The translations under genes were made by a program, and so were the position numbers. Of a DNA stretch of 64,000 bases, positions 40,777-48,981 are shown one piece after another. Below the pieces are notes generated by a model. That model ran no database searches. It was not told the DNA's origin and worked only from the letters and a program-made list of their open reading frames with translations. The stretch lies in the NCBI RefSeq assembly GCF_024666595.1, contig NZ_CP088296.1, positions 1,984,001-2,048,000 of the forward strand, in the 5' to 3' direction. Numbering within the stretch: the first letter of the stretch is position 1; every line of letters starts with the position of its first letter. This DNA comes from Sphingomonas sp. J315. GTDB lineage: Bacteria > Pseudomonadota > Alphaproteobacteria > Sphingomonadales > Sphingomonadaceae.

Positions 40777-41744
40777 GTGACGACCCCGCACCTTCCCCCG
40801 AATGGGCACCGCACAAGGCGGTGTGGATCGGCTTTCCCAGCCATCCCGAACTCTGGGACTCGCTCGGCGCCGCGCGCGCCGAGGTCGCGGCCTTCGCCCG
40901 CGCGGTCCATGCCGATGGGGCGGGGGAACAGGTGCTGCTGGTCGCCGCCGATGACGAAGCGGCGGGGGCCGCATCCCTGCTCGTGGGCGATACCGCCAAG
41001 GTCGTGGTCGCCCCGTTCGGCGACATCTGGCTGCGCGACACGGGCGTGATCGTCGACGACAAGGGCGTTGGCCACGCCTTCGGCTTCAACGGCTGGGGCG
41101 GGAAATATGAATATGACGGCGACGAGGATATCGGCCGCCGCCTCGCCGCGAAGCGCCGGATCGACACGGTCGAGCATGATTGGATCCTCGAGGGCGGATC
41201 GATCGACTGGGACGGCACGGGCCTCGTCGTCACCACCGAACAGTGCTTGCTCAACCGCAACCGCAACCCCGGCCTGTCGCAATGGGAGGCGGAGCGGCGG
41301 CTGCGCGAGGATCTCGGCTTGGATCGCGTGCTGTGGCTCGGCAACGGCCTCGCCCACGATCACACCGACGGCCATGTCGACAATCTCGCCCGCTTCGTCG
41401 GCGAGAACCGCCTGGCGATCCCGGTGCCGGAGGAAAACGACCCCAACTGGCTGGTCTATGCCGACGCCAAACGCCGCGCCGAAGCCTTCGGGGTCGAGGT
41501 CGTCCCCATCCCCTCGCCCGGCCGCGTCATCCATGGCGATGAGGTGGTGCCGGCAAGCTACATGAACTTCTACATCGGCAACGCCGCGGTGGTCGTGCCC
41601 GTCTACGGCCAACCCAATGACCGCAAGGCGGTGGAAACGATCGGCGCGCTCTTCCCGGGCCGCGAGGCAGTGGGCTTGCGCGCGGACCATATCCTGACCG
41701 GCGGCGGGAGTTTCCACTGCATCTCGCAGCAGATTCCGAAGTGA
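40777..41744 (+). CDS. aguA: Agmatine deiminase (frameshifted near the start)
   Basis: 322 residues after correction, GTG start at 40777. Converts agmatine to N-carbamoylputrescine. Peptidyl-arginine-deiminase fold: FGDIWLRDTG, ILEGGSIDWDG, DHTDGHVDNLARF with the catalytic His, and the nucleophile Cys in GGGSFHCISQQ at the C-terminus. The five-C run 40795-40799 should be six; that reads LPPEWAPHKAVWIGFPSHP, a family hallmark. Paired with aguB downstream for putrescine synthesis from arginine. Confidence 0.93.
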
Positions 41745-42073
41745 ACTCGGACGGCGGCCTTTACGCTGACTGGTGGTTCTGGGCGACGATCCTCCTAGGG
41801 CCCGCCATATTGGGTTTCGCTTTGGCGCAGCTTCGGATGCGTCGGACCCGGCGGGCGATGCTGGCAGCGCTGGCTGTGGCTCCGTTGACGATCTACACGA
41901 CTGTCTTCTTGGCCGCACGGGTTGCTGATCCGTCTTGGTTCTCTTGGTATGTGGCCGGGCTCGCCTTGATCAGTGTCCCTACGATGCTGTGGGTCGGTGC
42001 TGCGCTGGTTGGCTATCGTGCCGGGCGCTCGCGTTTAGGCGATCCCCAACCCCGCTCGTCAGCCCGGCCTTGA
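41741..42073 (+). CDS. Small membrane protein of unknown function
   Basis: 110 residues from GTG at 41741, overlapping the aguA stop. Three hydrophobic segments (about 9-29, 40-60, 67-89) with a basic loop LRMRRTRRAM after the first. No family recognised. Codon use is less GC3-biased than aguA. It lies between aguA and aguB with a repeat cluster immediately after, so it may be a late insertion. Confidence 0.6.
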   Translation: MNSDGGLYADWWFWATILLGPAILGFALAQLRMRRTRRAMLAALAVAPLTIYTTVFLAARVADPSWFSWYVAGLALISVPTMLWVGAALVGYRAGRSRLGDPQPRSSARP

Positions 42074-42142
42074 GCCGGGCCAAGGCTTCTTCTTCGCGCT
42101 ACGGGAGAGAAGAACAGCCCCGTCCCGGGTCAAGCCCGGGAC
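42060..42142. repeat. Pair of short CCCGG hairpins
   Basis: GCCCGG-CCTTGA-CCGGGC-type hairpin at about 42062-42080 and GTCCCGGG-TCAA-CCCGGGAC at about 42122-42142. They share the CTTGAGC/GTCAAGC loop element seen in REP-like elements and lie directly before the larger palindrome at 42175. Confidence 0.7.
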
Positions 42143-42174
42143 GACGATGGTAGAGGGCGGCCTTCCCCACAATC

Positions 42175-42280
42175 GTCACCCCGGCCCCCGTGCCGGGGTC
42201 CACCCCGCCGCCAGCGCACCGCTCGCCGTCATGCCGATGCGCCCGCCGCCCGGTGGACCCCGGAACAAGTCCGGGGTGAC
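42175..42280. repeat. Intergenic palindromic repeat (28-bp arms), copy B
   Basis: The arms are nearly identical to those at 23381-23485 (left starts GTCACCCCGG, right ends CCGGGGTGAC) but the interior differs. Sits 31 bases before aguB. Together with the two hairpins to the left it fills the 238-base aguA-side to aguB gap. Confidence 0.9.
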
Positions 42281-42311
42281 GAAGGGAGGCCCACGCCCTA
42301 AATACCCCCGC

Positions 42312-43165
42312 ATGACCCAGATCACCGTCGCCGCGCTCCAGCTCGCTTTCACCACCGACACGGCGCAGAACATCGCCAACGTCACCGACCTCGTGCGCGA
42401 GGCGGCAGGGAAGGGCGCGCAGGTCGTCCTCCCCCCGAATTGTTCGAAGGCGAATATTTCTGCCGGGTCGAGGACGAGGCGCTGTTCGCGACCGCCAGAC
42501 CGCTCGCCAGCCACCCCGCCGTCACCGCGATGCAAAAACTCGCGGCGGAGCTGCAGATTCACATCCCGACCAGCTTCTTCGAGGCGGACGGGCCGCATTT
42601 CTACAACAGCCTCGCGATGATCGGACCCGACGGGAAGGTCGCGGGGGTCTATCGCAAGAGCCACATTCCCGACGGCCCCGGCTATGAAGAGAAATATTAT
42701 TTCCGCCCCGGCAATACGGGGTTCAAGGTGTGGGACGGCCCCGCGGAGGACGCGGCGCTCGGCGTCGGCATCTGCTGGGACCAATGGTATCCCGAAACCG
42801 CGCGCACGATGATGCTGATGGGCGCGCAGCTGCTGTTCTACCCCACCGCGATCGGGTCGGAGCCCTATGACGCCGATCTCGACACCAGCCGCATGTGGCG
42901 CCGCGCGATGATCGGCCATGCCGTGTCCAACGTCGTCCCCGTCATCGCCTCTAACCGCATCGGCACCGAGGGCGACCAGCGCTTCTACGGCCACAGCTTC
43001 ATCTGCGACGAATGGGGCGACATCCTTGCCGAATTCGGCGCGGAGGAAACCGGCGTCCTCACCGCCACGCTCGACCTCGACCGCGCGCGCAAGCACCGCG
43101 CCGGCATGGGCTTCTTCCGCGACCGCCGGCCGGAGCTGTACCGGCGCATGGTCGAGGACGTCTGA
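42312..43165 (+). CDS. aguB: N-carbamoylputrescine amidohydrolase (frameshifted)
   Basis: 284 residues after correction. Nitrilase-superfamily enzyme hydrolysing N-carbamoylputrescine to putrescine, CO2 and ammonia. Catalytic Glu in PELFEGEYF, Lys in YRKSHIPDGPGY, Cys in GVGICWDQWYPE. The six-C run 42431-42436 should be seven; as printed the frame breaks just before the catalytic Glu. The last 181 bases are overlapped on the other strand by the extended DUF559 reading frame. Confidence 0.93.
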
Positions 43166-43575
43166 TCAGTCGAAGCGGCGGCGTCTTTCTCTCCCCTCCC
43201 TGGAAGGGAGGGGTTGGGGTGGGTGCCGCCGAGGCACTCGGCGGCTGTCGCCAGAATATGCAGGGCCGCGCCATCGGGGTTCGCCAGCACGTCCGAATTC
43301 CACAGTCGGATGATGCGCCAGCCCTGGGTTTCCAGATACTGCGTCCGCCGCGCATCGGCGTCCAACGCATCCAGATGGTGGCTGCCGTCGAACTCGATGC
43401 CACGTCGTGCCTGTCGGCAGGCCAGGTCGATGATGAACGGCGCGACGACCAGCTGTCGCGTGAAGGCGGGGCGATAGCGCGCGATACGGTGCCAGATCGC
43501 TTTCTCTGCGGACGTCGGATTGTTGCGCAGCTCACGTGCCCTTCGGGTCAGCTCTGGGTCGATCCGGCGTCGCAT
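42985..43575 (-). CDS. DUF559 endonuclease-like protein with a repeat-derived tail
   Basis: Residues 1-110 form a Vsr-like PD-(D/E)xK nuclease fold: RRARELRNNPTSAEKAIWHRI, FIIDLACRQARRGIEFDGSHH and QGWRIIRLWNSDVLANPDG. After ALHILATAAECLGG the frame reads through a palindrome as THPNPSLPGRGE and then antisense across the aguB 3' end, with no natural stop until 42985. The functional protein probably ends near 43200. The gene sits between inverted copies of one palindrome (43190-43224 and 43609-43646). Function unproven; DUF559 proteins are related to very-short-patch repair nucleases. Confidence 0.7.
   Translation of the reverse strand: MRRRIDPELTRRARELRNNPTSAEKAIWHRIARYRPAFTRQLVVAPFIIDLACRQARRGIEFDGSHHLDALDADARRTQYLETQGWRIIRLWNSDVLANPDGAALHILATAAECLGGTHPNPSLPGRGEKDAAASTDQTSSTMRRYSSGRRSRKKPMPARCLRARSRSSVAVRTPVSSAPNSARMSPHSSQMKLWP
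43190..43224. repeat. CCCCTCCCT palindrome, left flank of the DUF559 gene
   Basis: CCCCTCCCT and AGGGAGGGG arms around a two-to-three base loop, followed by GGTTGGGGTGGGTG. The same unit occurs inverted at 43609-43646. It lies 25 bases after the aguB stop and is read into the DUF559 frame. Confidence 0.85.
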
Positions 43576-43890
43576 GGGGTGAGCGTAGAATGGCGTGCTT
43601 CGCCCGCCAACCCACCCCCGACCCCTCCCTTTCAGGGAGGGGAGGCATGATGGGCCAGACTTCGCTGCTGTGGCCCCCAGAACCCGCTTTCCTACAGACC
43701 CTGATCAGGCATATCTCATCTGCCCCTTCGACACTCGGGGACAGCCACCATGCCCTTCGCTAACAGCCTGACACCCCGCCACCCGGCGTCGCGCAGCCGT
43801 CGCGCCGGTGTCGCGTTGCAGTCTCGAACCGGTCGCTTCACGGTCGCCTCAGCCGGAAACGCCATCGAAAACGTCAGCTTCGTCGGACGC
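43576..43890. other. Gap between DUF559 and udg
   Basis: 315 bases. The first 75 hold the right-hand palindrome (43609-43646). The remainder has no recognised gene, RNA or clear promoter. A plus-strand reading frame beginning near 43750 has no family features and enters udg antisense, so it is not called. Confidence 0.6.
43609..43646. repeat. CCCCTCCCT palindrome, right flank of the DUF559 gene (inverted copy)
   Basis: CAACCCACCCC leads into CCCCTCCCT-TTC-AGGGAGGGG. This is the reverse complement of the 43190-43224 unit, including its GGTTGGGGTGGGTG flank, so the two copies face each other across the DUF559 gene. Confidence 0.85.
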
Positions 43891-44550
43891 TCACACCGTT
43901 CCGCGCAACTCGAGCGCCCGCGCGAACACCGCCTCGAACATCTCCGCCGTCAGCCGCCCGGTATTCTGGTTGTAGCGCGAGCAGTGATAGCTATCGATCA
44001 GCACCCGCCCATCCGGCATGCGATGTTCCGCCAGATGCCCGAAGCGGCACTTGGGCAGCTTGCCGCCGAGGATCTTGACCGCGCTCTGGTGCGCGATCTG
44101 GCCCAAAGCGATGAAGATGCGGGCATTGGGCAGCGCATCGACCTGCGCCTCGGCAAAGGGGCGACAGGTTCGTGCTTCCTCGGGCGTCGGCTTGTTCTCG
44201 GGCGGCAGGCATTTGACCGAATTGACGATGATCGCGCCGTTCAGCTGCAAGCCGTCATCGGCGCGGCTCTCATAGGTTCCGCTGGTGAACCCGAACTTGG
44301 CCAGCGTCGCGAACATCAGGTCGCCCGCGAAATCCCCGGTAAAGGGCCGCCCGGTCCGGTTCGCGCCATGCTTGCCGGGGGCCAGGCCGATAATGCCCAG
44401 CCAGCCTGTCGGATCGCCGAACGCCGGGACCGGCGCGTTCCACCAGTCGGGATACTCCGCCCGCAACTCCTGCCGCAGCGCGACGAGGCGCGGGCAGCGC
44501 GGGCAATCGCGGGGCGGCTCGGTATCGGGCAACGGGCTTGGCGGGATCAT
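43891..44550 (-). CDS. Type 5 uracil-DNA glycosylase
   Basis: 219 residues. Removes uracil, and in this class other deaminated bases, from DNA. Motif 1 GLAPGKHGANRTGRPFTGD is the UdgB/type 5 form without the usual catalytic Asp/Asn of other classes; motif 3 is SYHCSRYNQNT. N-terminal CPRCPRL and later Cys in VNSVKCLPP and RTCRPF could bind the 4Fe-4S cluster of types 4/5. Divergent from folK. Confidence 0.88.
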   Translation of the reverse strand: MIPPSPLPDTEPPRDCPRCPRLVALRQELRAEYPDWWNAPVPAFGDPTGWLGIIGLAPGKHGANRTGRPFTGDFAGDLMFATLAKFGFTSGTYESRADDGLQLNGAIIVNSVKCLPPENKPTPEEARTCRPFAEAQVDALPNARIFIALGQIAHQSAVKILGGKLPKCRFGHLAEHRMPDGRVLIDSYHCSRYNQNTGRLTAEMFEAVFARALELRGTV

Positions 44551-44572
44551 GCAGCCGGGATAGGCGGGGCAG

Positions 44573-45040
44573 GTGAGCGCCTCAACCCACCATTATGTCA
44601 TTGCGCTGGGATCGAACCGGCGCGGCCGCCACGGCTCGCCGCGTCAGGAACTGGCGGCGGCGGTCGCGGCGATCGGCGGGGTGGTCGCGCGCTCCTCCGT
44701 GATCGAAACCGCCCCGCTCGGCCCCTCCCGCCGCCGCTTCGCCAATGCCGCGATCCTGATCCAGACCGCCGAATCTCCGACCGAACTGCTCGCCCGCCTC
44801 AAGCAGATCGAGCGCAGCTTCGGCCGCCGCCGCGGTCGTCGCTGGGACGCGCGGGTGATCGACCTCGACCTGATCCTCTGGTCGGGCGGCGCGTGGAGCA
44901 GCCCCGGCCTCACCGTCCCGCACCCGCTGTTCCGCCAGCGCGATTTCGTCCTGCACCCGCTCGCCAGCATCGTCCCCGAGTGGCGCGATCCGCTGACGGC
45001 GCGCACCATTCGCCAGCTTGCGGCCCGCCTCCCCGGTTGA
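44573..45040 (+). CDS. folK: 2-amino-4-hydroxy-6-hydroxymethyldihydropteridine diphosphokinase
   Basis: 155 residues from GTG at 44573. Transfers pyrophosphate from ATP to the pterin in folate synthesis. IALGSNRRG at the start, SSVIETAPLG, RFANAAILIQT and the hallmark RRWDARVIDLDLILW with VPHPLFRQRDFVLHPL. Usual length. folP, the next enzyme of the pathway, is at 53876-54994, not linked. Confidence 0.92.
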   Translation: MSASTHHYVIALGSNRRGRHGSPRQELAAAVAAIGGVVARSSVIETAPLGPSRRRFANAAILIQTAESPTELLARLKQIERSFGRRRGRRWDARVIDLDLILWSGGAWSSPGLTVPHPLFRQRDFVLHPLASIVPEWRDPLTARTIRQLAARLPG

Positions 45041-45065
45041 CCCGCCGCGTCCGCGCCCCTAGGTG
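45037..45065 (+). promoter_or_regulatory. Candidate promoter of tRNA-Lys
   Basis: TTGACC at 45037-45042 and TAGGTG at 45060-45065 with a 17-base spacer, about 20 bases before the tRNA. The -35 overlaps the folK stop. The -10 is poor, so this is tentative. Confidence 0.35.
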
Positions 45066-45085
45066 CAGCGCCTGACCCAGCATGG

Positions 45086-45161
45086 GGGCCCTTAGCTCAG
45101 TCGGTAGAGCAACTGACTTTTAATCAGTAGGTCGATGGTTCGAATCCATCAGGGCTCACCA
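45086..45161 (+). tRNA. tRNA-Lys(TTT)
   Basis: 76 nucleotides including an encoded CCA. A seven-pair acceptor stem starting GGGCCCT, D-arm AGCTC-AGTCGGTAGA-GAGC-like, anticodon stem CTGA/TCAG with loop CTTTTAA giving anticodon TTT, and a TTCGAAT T-loop. All stems pair. Confidence 0.97.
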
Positions 45162-45163
45162 GT

Positions 45164-46081
45164 TCAGGCCGGCATCAGCCCCAGCCGCGCGACCGCCGCG
45201 AAATATCCCCGCATTGCATCCGCCGCCCGCGCCGACAGCATGATGTGCGCTCTACGCCGATCGCCGGGATCGGCCTCGCGCTCGAACAGCCCCGCATCGT
45301 GCATCGTCCCGATCCAGCGCAGCGCAGTGGTCGGCGGGACCGACGCGGCGATGCACAGGCTGGACACCGACACCCGGCCCCTTTCCAGCCGCGCGGCGTA
45401 AAGGTCGAGCAGCATGTCCCAGGCGGGATCGGCGAACAGCTCGGGCGCGAAATGCTGGTCGCGCAGCCGCCGAGCGCGGATCGTGGCGCGAACGGTGCGC
45501 GGATCGGGATCGGGGACTGCGCTCGGCTCCGCGCGAAAACTGGGACCGCGTTCGCGCAGTTCGCGTCGGACCGGGTCGGCGGCGAAATCGGACAATACGG
45601 CGGCGAGCCGCGCGACTTCCTCGTTGAGCAACCGCAACCGCTCCGTCTCGCGCTCACGCGTCGCGTCGTACAGTCGGGCACCCGGCGGCACCGTCGCCAG
45701 GGCCAGCGCGGCGGCATAGTCCGATGCGGCTGGATCGCACAGCAACATCGCGCCCGCATCCAGCAATACCGGCGCGGCGAGGTCGAGCGCGTCCCGATCG
45801 AGCAGGGCGACGATCCTGCAATCTCCGCCTCGCGCCCAGTCGACGATCCGCTCTGCACTCGCCGCCGCGCGATCGGGGGCGAGACCGACGCCGTCGATCA
45901 GGATCAGCTCGACGACGATCAGCGACTCGAGCGCCACCTCCAGTCCATCTGGAACGACTGTGCGCAACACCCGCGCTCCGCCTGCTGCGAGTGCTGTGGC
46001 ATGCCGATCCTGCGCGGCAACCGGCGCGACGATCAGCGCGCGGGCGATGGCAGGTTCGGCAACCGGCATGGCGTCATTCAT
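45164..46081 (-). CDS. Transcriptional regulator with receiver-like and winged-helix domains
   Basis: 305 residues. The N-terminal half resembles a degenerate receiver (ALIVAPVAAQ, LESLIVVELILIDGVGL, GAMLLCDPA) without a clear phosphorylated Asp. A helical linker (TERLRLLNEEVARLAAVL) leads to a MarR-like winged helix (SVSSLCIAASVPPTTALRWI for the recognition region, DPGDRRRAHIMLSARA for the wing). The wing motif DxxDRR is typical of MarR. Target unknown. Ends 3 bases after tRNA-Lys on the opposite strand. Confidence 0.72.
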   Translation of the reverse strand: MNDAMPVAEPAIARALIVAPVAAQDRHATALAAGGARVLRTVVPDGLEVALESLIVVELILIDGVGLAPDRAAASAERIVDWARGGDCRIVALLDRDALDLAAPVLLDAGAMLLCDPAASDYAAALALATVPPGARLYDATRERETERLRLLNEEVARLAAVLSDFAADPVRRELRERGPSFRAEPSAVPDPDPRTVRATIRARRLRDQHFAPELFADPAWDMLLDLYAARLERGRVSVSSLCIAASVPPTTALRWIGTMHDAGLFEREADPGDRRRAHIMLSARAADAMRGYFAAVARLGLMPA

Positions 46082-46211
46082 CGCAATCCCTCCGCTTTGC
46101 GCTGCAATGCGGATGTAATCGCGGGGCGAGGTGGCGCGTCAGCACAAGGTGGCTCCGATATCAACCGGCCTGCCGCCAGTTATCTCCAGAACGGATCAAG
46201 AACGCAAGGCC

Positions 46212-47108
46212 TCAGCCGAACACGTCCTCGGCGTCGTCCATTTCGTCCTGAAGCAGCAGCTTCGCGGCAGTAGCGACGCTCCCGCCGGTCAGCGCGACGC
46301 CAAGTCCTGCCACGATCGCCGTGCCGAGCGAGGACAGGATCATCACCGGACTGAACTGCGCATAGGATTGCGCCTGCGCCTCCGCCGCCAGGGCCACGGC
46401 CTCAGGGTTGCCTGCTGCACCCATCAGGTCGAAAAAATAGCTGCCCATGGTGAAGACCGAGACGGCGATGTTGAGGATCACCAGGATCAGCGTGATGACG
46501 AACGTCGCTCCGAACAGGCTCCAGAACCGCCCTCGACTGAGCGTCCACGCCTCGCCAATCACGATTTTCCCGCGGTACAATGTGAGCGGAAAGGCCAGCG
46601 AGAAGCGGACGATGAAGAAGATGAAGATCGCGAACACTGCGATCATGAGCAGGAAGCTCATCAGCACCGAACCCATCCCGGCTTCGGTGCTTGCCATGAT
46701 GCCCACGCTGACAAGGCCGAACGCCATCGAAATACCGAACATCAGCACCATCCCGACAATAGCGAAGATGATGCACAACCCGATCAGGCGCAGCTCATCC
46801 ATCCCCAACCGCAGAAAGGCGAGCCCGCCCGCGTCGGGCCGAAGCACGGCACGCATCGCCGCAGCGTAGAGCACGGTCGCGATCAGCAGGAAGACCGGGA
46901 TCATCGCGAACATCGGCAGCATCGCCGCGAGCATCGCGCCGGGATCGGACGCCGCAGCGGGGTTCATCGCCGCTCCCATCATCGGCATCAATGTCAGCAT
47001 GAACGCGATGTTGCAGGCCATATAGATGCCGATCCACACCGCGACGGCGACGAAACGCTCGCGCACCAGCCCGAACGCGCCCTCCAGAATCCGCCCGACA
47101 CTCAGCAT
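46212..47108 (-). CDS. Polytopic membrane protein (glycerophosphodiesterase membrane-domain-like)
   Basis: 298 residues. Starts MLSVGRILEGAFGLVRERF, an amphipathic helix of the kind seen in DUF7847/GlpQ membrane-domain proteins, then six or more hydrophobic segments, Met-rich in the first (FMLTLMPMMGAAMNP). The motif LAFPLTLYRGKIVIGEAWTLSRGRFWSL matches that family. Function unknown. 46082-46211 upstream of the neighbouring regulator shows no feature. Confidence 0.6.
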   Translation of the reverse strand: MLSVGRILEGAFGLVRERFVAVAVWIGIYMACNIAFMLTLMPMMGAAMNPAAASDPGAMLAAMLPMFAMIPVFLLIATVLYAAAMRAVLRPDAGGLAFLRLGMDELRLIGLCIIFAIVGMVLMFGISMAFGLVSVGIMASTEAGMGSVLMSFLLMIAVFAIFIFFIVRFSLAFPLTLYRGKIVIGEAWTLSRGRFWSLFGATFVITLILVILNIAVSVFTMGSYFFDLMGAAGNPEAVALAAEAQAQSYAQFSPVMILSSLGTAIVAGLGVALTGGSVATAAKLLLQDEMDDAEDVFG

Positions 47109-47196
47109 TGCTCATCCCCCCAAATGATTGCTGGGAGATGCTGTCCCGATCGCGCCCGGATATCAAGCGATTACGGGCGTCCGGAATCAGACACAT

Positions 47197-48675
47197 TCAG
47201 TCGAGCGACTTGACGATCTCTTCCACCATCTTCTTCGCGTCGGCGAGCAGCATCATGGTGTTGTCCTGGTAGAAGACGTCGTTGTCGACACCGGCATAGC
47301 CGACCCCGCCCATGCTGCGCTTGATGAACAACACCGTCTTGGCCTTGTTCACGTCGAACACCGGCATGCCATAGATCGGCGAGGATTTATCGGTCTTCGC
47401 CGCCGGATTGACCACGTCGTTCGCGCCGATGATGAAGGCGACGTCGGTCTGGCTGAACTCGCTGTTGATGTCCTCCAGCTCGAACACCTCGTCATAGGGG
47501 ACGTTGGCTTCGGCGAGCAGCACGTTCATGTGACCGGGCATACGGCCCGCGACCGGATGGATCGCGTATTTGACGCGGACGCCATGTTCCTTGAGCTTGT
47601 CGCCCATTTCGCGAAGGACGTGCTGAGCCTGCGCCACCGCCATGCCGTATCCCGGGACGATGATGACCTGTTCTGCCTGTTGCATCAGGAAGGCGGCGTC
47701 CTCGGCGGAGCCGCGCTTCCACGGACGATCGGTCTTGGCCGCAGCAGCGCCACCGCCGCTGTCGCCGCCGAAACCGCCCGCGATCACGCTGATGAAGCTG
47801 CGGTTCATCGCCTTGCACATGATGTAGCTGAGGATCGCGCCCGAGCTGCCGACCAGTGCGCCGGTAATGATCATCGCGGTGTTGCCGAGCGTGAAGCCCA
47901 TCGCGGCGGCGGCCCAGCCCGAATAGCTGTTGAGCATCGACACCACGACCGGCATGTCGGCGCCGCCGATCGGGATGATCAGCAAGAAGCCGATGACGAA
48001 GGACAGGACCAGCACAGTCCAGAACACCCATTCGGGCGCGCGCAGCTCAATCGTCAGGAACGCGATCAGGCCGAGGATCGCGGCGAGCGTGCCGAGGTTG
48101 ATGACATGGCGCCCGGGCAGCATGATCGGCGCGCCGCCCATGTTCCCGTTGAGCTTCAGGAACGCGATGACCGATCCGGAGAAGGTAATCGCACCGATCG
48201 CGACCCCCAGGCCGAGCTCGATCCGGCTGACCGGCAGGATCAGGCCGGCATTGGGCGATCCGGCGGGAAAGACGATGCCGAACGCTTCGGGGTTGAGATA
48301 GGCGGCGACGCCGACCAGCACCGCGGCAAGGCCGACGAGCGAGTGGAAGCCCGCCACCAGCTGCGGCATGTCGGTCATCTTGATCTTGCGCGCGACGATC
48401 CAGCCGAACCCGCCGCCGATCGCGATCGCTGCCAAAATCTCGATGAGCGTTGTTACATCAAGTTCGAACATCGTGCGGCCGATGCCGTCCGAAAGCGTCG
48501 GGGTATGCGTGACCAGCGTGGTCACCACCGCGATCAGCATGCCCGCCATGCCGAAACGGTTGCCGCGACGGCTAGTCGCGGGCGAGGACAGGCCGCGCAG
48601 CGCGACGATGAAACACACGCCTGCAATCAGATAGGCGAGCGCGACCCAGGGGTTCAGCGGAGCAACTTCATGCAT
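47197..48675 (-). CDS. pntB: NAD(P) transhydrogenase subunit beta
   Basis: 492 residues. About eight membrane helices, then the NADP(H)-binding domain III: VPGYGMAVAQAQHVLREM, YAIHPVAGRMPGHMNVLLAEANVPYDEV, and the closing IKRSMGGVGYAGVDN. Couples proton movement to hydride transfer from NADH to NADP+. Slightly longer than E. coli PntB at the N-terminus. Follows pntAB by 4 bases. Confidence 0.95.
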   Translation of the reverse strand: MHEVAPLNPWVALAYLIAGVCFIVALRGLSSPATSRRGNRFGMAGMLIAVVTTLVTHTPTLSDGIGRTMFELDVTTLIEILAAIAIGGGFGWIVARKIKMTDMPQLVAGFHSLVGLAAVLVGVAAYLNPEAFGIVFPAGSPNAGLILPVSRIELGLGVAIGAITFSGSVIAFLKLNGNMGGAPIMLPGRHVINLGTLAAILGLIAFLTIELRAPEWVFWTVLVLSFVIGFLLIIPIGGADMPVVVSMLNSYSGWAAAAMGFTLGNTAMIITGALVGSSGAILSYIMCKAMNRSFISVIAGGFGGDSGGGAAAAKTDRPWKRGSAEDAAFLMQQAEQVIIVPGYGMAVAQAQHVLREMGDKLKEHGVRVKYAIHPVAGRMPGHMNVLLAEANVPYDEVFELEDINSEFSQTDVAFIIGANDVVNPAAKTDKSSPIYGMPVFDVNKAKTVLFIKRSMGGVGYAGVDNDVFYQDNTMMLLADAKKMVEEIVKSLD

Positions 48676-48679
48676 CGGC

Positions 48680-48958
48680 TCAGCCCTTCTTCTTGTACAT
48701 GGCGAGCATCCGCTCGGTCACGGCGAACCCGCCGAAGATATTGACGCTGGCCAGTGCCACCGCGATCAGCCCCAGCCATTTGGCGGTCGGGCTGCCGGCA
48801 GCGGCCGAAGCGATCAGCGCGCCGACGATGATGACGCTGGAAATCGCATTGGTGACCGCCATCAGCGGCGTGTGCAGCGCCGGGGTCACCGACCACACGA
48901 CATAATAGCCGACGAAACACGCCAGCACGAAGATCGACAGGATCGAGATGAAGTCCAT
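48680..48958 (-). CDS. pntAB: NAD(P) transhydrogenase subunit alpha part 2
   Basis: 92 residues, three membrane helices with TPALHTPLMAVTNAISSVI and FGGFAVTERMLAMY, the conserved PntA C-terminal membrane part. In the split Rhodospirillum-type enzyme it is a separate subunit, as here. Confidence 0.94.
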   Translation of the reverse strand: MDFISILSIFVLACFVGYYVVWSVTPALHTPLMAVTNAISSVIIVGALIASAAAGSPTAKWLGLIAVALASVNIFGGFAVTERMLAMYKKKG

Positions 48959-48981
48959 GTCAGCGCCCCCTTGCGCAAAAA

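Noticed and set aside
39774..41918. A 714-codon minus-strand open frame across the M28 peptidase and aguA genes
   Set aside because: Shadow of GC-rich codons; composition rich in Arg, Gly and Asp with no family motif, while the plus strand encodes clear enzymes.
43750..45075. Plus-strand 441-codon open frame across udg and folK
   Set aside because: The first 50 codons look unremarkable and the rest is antisense to udg or a wrong frame of folK.
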